Assembly: GCA_964594775.1 (NCBI GenBank)
Contig: CAZQNO010000028.1
Span: forward strand, 1-33,238
DNA length: 33,238 nucleotides
Direction of reading: 5' to 3'
DNA from: CAYFVU01 sp964594775
GTDB taxonomy: Bacteria; Spirochaetota; Spirochaetia; DSM-16054; Sediminispirochaetaceae
A model generated the notes under the pieces. The model made no database searches and was not told where the DNA came from. It saw nothing but the letters and a program-made list of their open reading frames with translations. Position 1 is the stretch's first letter, and each line of letters starts with the position of its first letter. Below, piece by piece: positions 31,964 through 33,238 of the stretch. Position numbers and translations under genes: made by a program.

Positions 31964-33031
31964 ATGAATAAGCAAAAAATTTTTCTATTTTCGATGTGCA
32001 TGTTTTATATCGCCTCCGCCGCAGGGGCCAATCCCTACGATGATCTGGCAAAAGGCCTCTCTTCCAAGGTAGATTTGGAGGGAAAGCGGGTCGCCGTTAC
32101 TTCCTTCGAAACAGACGAAGATGAGAGTACCGGAAGGGCCGTTGCCGAGGAATTGACCGAGGCCTTTACCCGGGCCGGTATAGGTGTGGTGGAACGGGAG
32201 AATATGGACCGTATCTACGAGGAGCAGAAGCTGCAGCTCTCCGGGGTGGTGAGCAACGAATCGGGGGCCGAAATCGGAGAGGCCGTCGGGGCGAGCTACA
32301 TCGTCTTGGGTACGATTCGCGAAGTGCAGAAGCCCGGCTACAGCAACGCGGGTCTCAAGATCCAGGCGAGAATGGTGGATGTGGGGACCAACGATGTAGC
32401 AAGTTCCGCCTCTACGACGGTTGAGAAGACCGACCTTACCAGTCCCTATCGCCGCAGGGAAGTTCAAGGGGCGGCGGAATACCCGGCCCTCCTCTCCATC
32501 CGGCTGGGCGGTAATCTTTACACGCGCTACTTGAAGGTTAATGACGAAGAGGTGGATGAAAATGACGGCCTCGGGCTCGAAGTCGGCCTCGGCTATACGG
32601 GCGGCAGCACGGGCTTTTTGGCGAGGGGATGGGAATTTCTGTACGGCAGGAAGAAGAGAGAGGCCGGCTCGGCGGACGTGAAAAGCCAGCTCTTTACCCT
32701 CGGACGGAGTTATCTCGTTCGCCTGCCTCTATGGCGCTACTGGGAGGCGCTTCCCTATCTCAGCCATGCCTACCTCGGCGCCAACGGTGCGGGTACGGTC
32801 TCCTATAATTACGGTGATTTTGACGACTACTGGGGGATACATGCAAAGGCGGCTCTGTTGGGCGGCTACTGCATGGGAATTACCGACGCCGTCAGCCTCT
32901 TTGCCGAGTACCGCTACAACTTCAAGATTTTCAACATAGGATGGGGGGGCTTCGGCGCGGAAGAGACCGGCGTAGAGTCCTTTCAGCTTCGAGGCCACCA
33001 GCTGCACGCGGGTATTTCCCTGGCGCCGTGA
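31964..33031 (+). CDS. CsgG/FlgO-like domain fused to a probable outer-membrane barrel
   Basis: A 355-residue exported protein. Residues 1-22 are a signal peptide (cleavage near AAGANP); a Cys at 12 is not in a lipobox. Residues about 40-150 have the CsgG/FlgO layout: RVAVTSFETDE, then VAEELTEAFTRAGIGVVERENMDRIYEEQ, then IGEAVGASYIVLGTIREV, which is the nucleoside-like fold found in CsgG, FlgO and related lipoproteins. From about 175 the chain turns into amphipathic aromatic strands (LLSIRLGGNLYTRYLKV to LHAGISLAP) that look like a small barrel. The start is the ATG at 31964 with GGGAG upstream. Longer frames upstream overlap the pfk gene and are not coding. The 130-nt upstream region holds only weak plus-strand promoter candidates. 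Confidence 0.8.
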   Translation: MNKQKIFLFSMCMFYIASAAGANPYDDLAKGLSSKVDLEGKRVAVTSFETDEDESTGRAVAEELTEAFTRAGIGVVERENMDRIYEEQKLQLSGVVSNESGAEIGEAVGASYIVLGTIREVQKPGYSNAGLKIQARMVDVGTNDVASSASTTVEKTDLTSPYRRREVQGAAEYPALLSIRLGGNLYTRYLKVNDEEVDENDGLGLEVGLGYTGGSTGFLARGWEFLYGRKKREAGSADVKSQLFTLGRSYLVRLPLWRYWEALPYLSHAYLGANGAGTVSYNYGDFDDYWGIHAKAALLGGYCMGITDAVSLFAEYRYNFKIFNIGWGGFGAEETGVESFQLRGHQLHAGISLAP

Positions 33032-33238
33032 TTGGAAGTAAGGCACGGCTATCGTACAGCGCAGTTTTACTCATCACCATATCTTGTGTTGTGATAGTAC
33101 TTTCTGTGTTTCTTCTCGCTTCACCCCGCATTGTTACACGCAGCTTCAAAGACCAGAGAAAAGTCCAGCGCCTCGAGATGGGCTTTCTAGAAGCTGAATA
33201 CTCTCGATTAAAAGGAGACGCCGGCGAAAACGGCGATA
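33028..33238 (+). CDS. Membrane-anchored protein, partial (cut at right edge)
   Basis: A frame starting at GTG (33028), whose last bases overlap the TGA of the CsgG-like gene (GTGA), runs 70 codons to the window end. Residues about 10-31 (SAVLLITISCVVIVLSVFLLAS) form one membrane helix, followed by a basic, helical stretch (RSFKDQRKVQRLEMGFLEAEYSRLK). It is probably a bitopic protein coupled to its upstream neighbour; the family cannot be told from this fragment. Confidence 0.6.
   Translation, partial: MIGSKARLSYSAVLLITISCVVIVLSVFLLASPRIVTRSFKDQRKVQRLEMGFLEAEYSRLKGDAGENGD

Noticed and set aside
1..33238. tRNA, rRNA, CRISPR arrays, insertion sequences, prophage or attachment sites
   Set aside because: I saw no cloverleaf-like gene, regularly spaced repeats, transposase motif or terminal inverted repeats anywhere in the readable sequence.

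Overview
The window is a gene-dense bacterial segment (33.2 kb, GC-rich, almost no long intergenic space) broken by one 100-N assembly gap at 9358-9457. Outer-membrane beta-barrel proteins, signal peptides and a mini-Omp85 show a diderm envelope. Flagellar rotor-type genes, a GPH sugar symporter, yejABEF and a tandem phosphofructokinase fit a free-living spirochaete (Spirochaetota) best. That taxonomic guess is inference from gene content, not proof.

Layout, left to right. (1) 1-4373, minus strand: a partial PlsC-like acyltransferase translationally coupled to a GPH-type sugar:cation symporter, then a MATE exporter and a glycerophosphodiester phosphodiesterase. The last three share a striking leaderless-type promoter arrangement. 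(2) 4459-8754, minus: a three-gene envelope cassette with overlapping or near-overlapping genes: RND/MMPL exporter, periplasmic LolA-like protein and outer-membrane barrel, probably moving a lipid or lipoprotein cargo. It is preceded by an ArfB-type ribosome-rescue hydrolase. (3) 9490-14015, minus: ftsK-like translocase lacking the gamma domain, then a divergent fliM, then a gene fusing FliN-type SpoA domains to the middle and C-terminal domains of FliG. (4) 14143-17075, plus: an apparent operon of an unrecognised cytosolic protein, a secreted Ig-like protein and a membrane M50-type metallopeptidase. (5) 17084-25531, minus: yejABEF oligopeptide importer followed by a TPR protein, a zinc-ribbon protein and a small soluble protein resembling the cytoplasmic stator domain of MotA. 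(6) 25677-29584, plus: PLP aminotransferase, hemolysin III/YqfA-like membrane protein, ferritin-like diiron protein and a one-POTRA Omp85-like protein. (7) 29596-31827, minus: a eukaryotic-type tandem phosphofructokinase. (8) 31964-end, plus: a CsgG/FlgO-like domain fused to a probable beta-barrel, and the start of a coupled membrane-anchored protein.

The strongest candidate for something undescribed is the set of reshaped motor parts within 10 kb: FliN-FliG fusion without FliG_N, FliM with a duplicated CheY-binding motif, a degenerate GGxG and a truncated SpoA domain, and a soluble MotA-domain protein that keeps the Arg/Glu pair that contacts FliG. Together they suggest a divergent second rotor-like complex or a modulator of the canonical motor. 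That is inference and needs structure prediction, phylogenetic distribution and a search for the canonical flagellar genes elsewhere in the genome.
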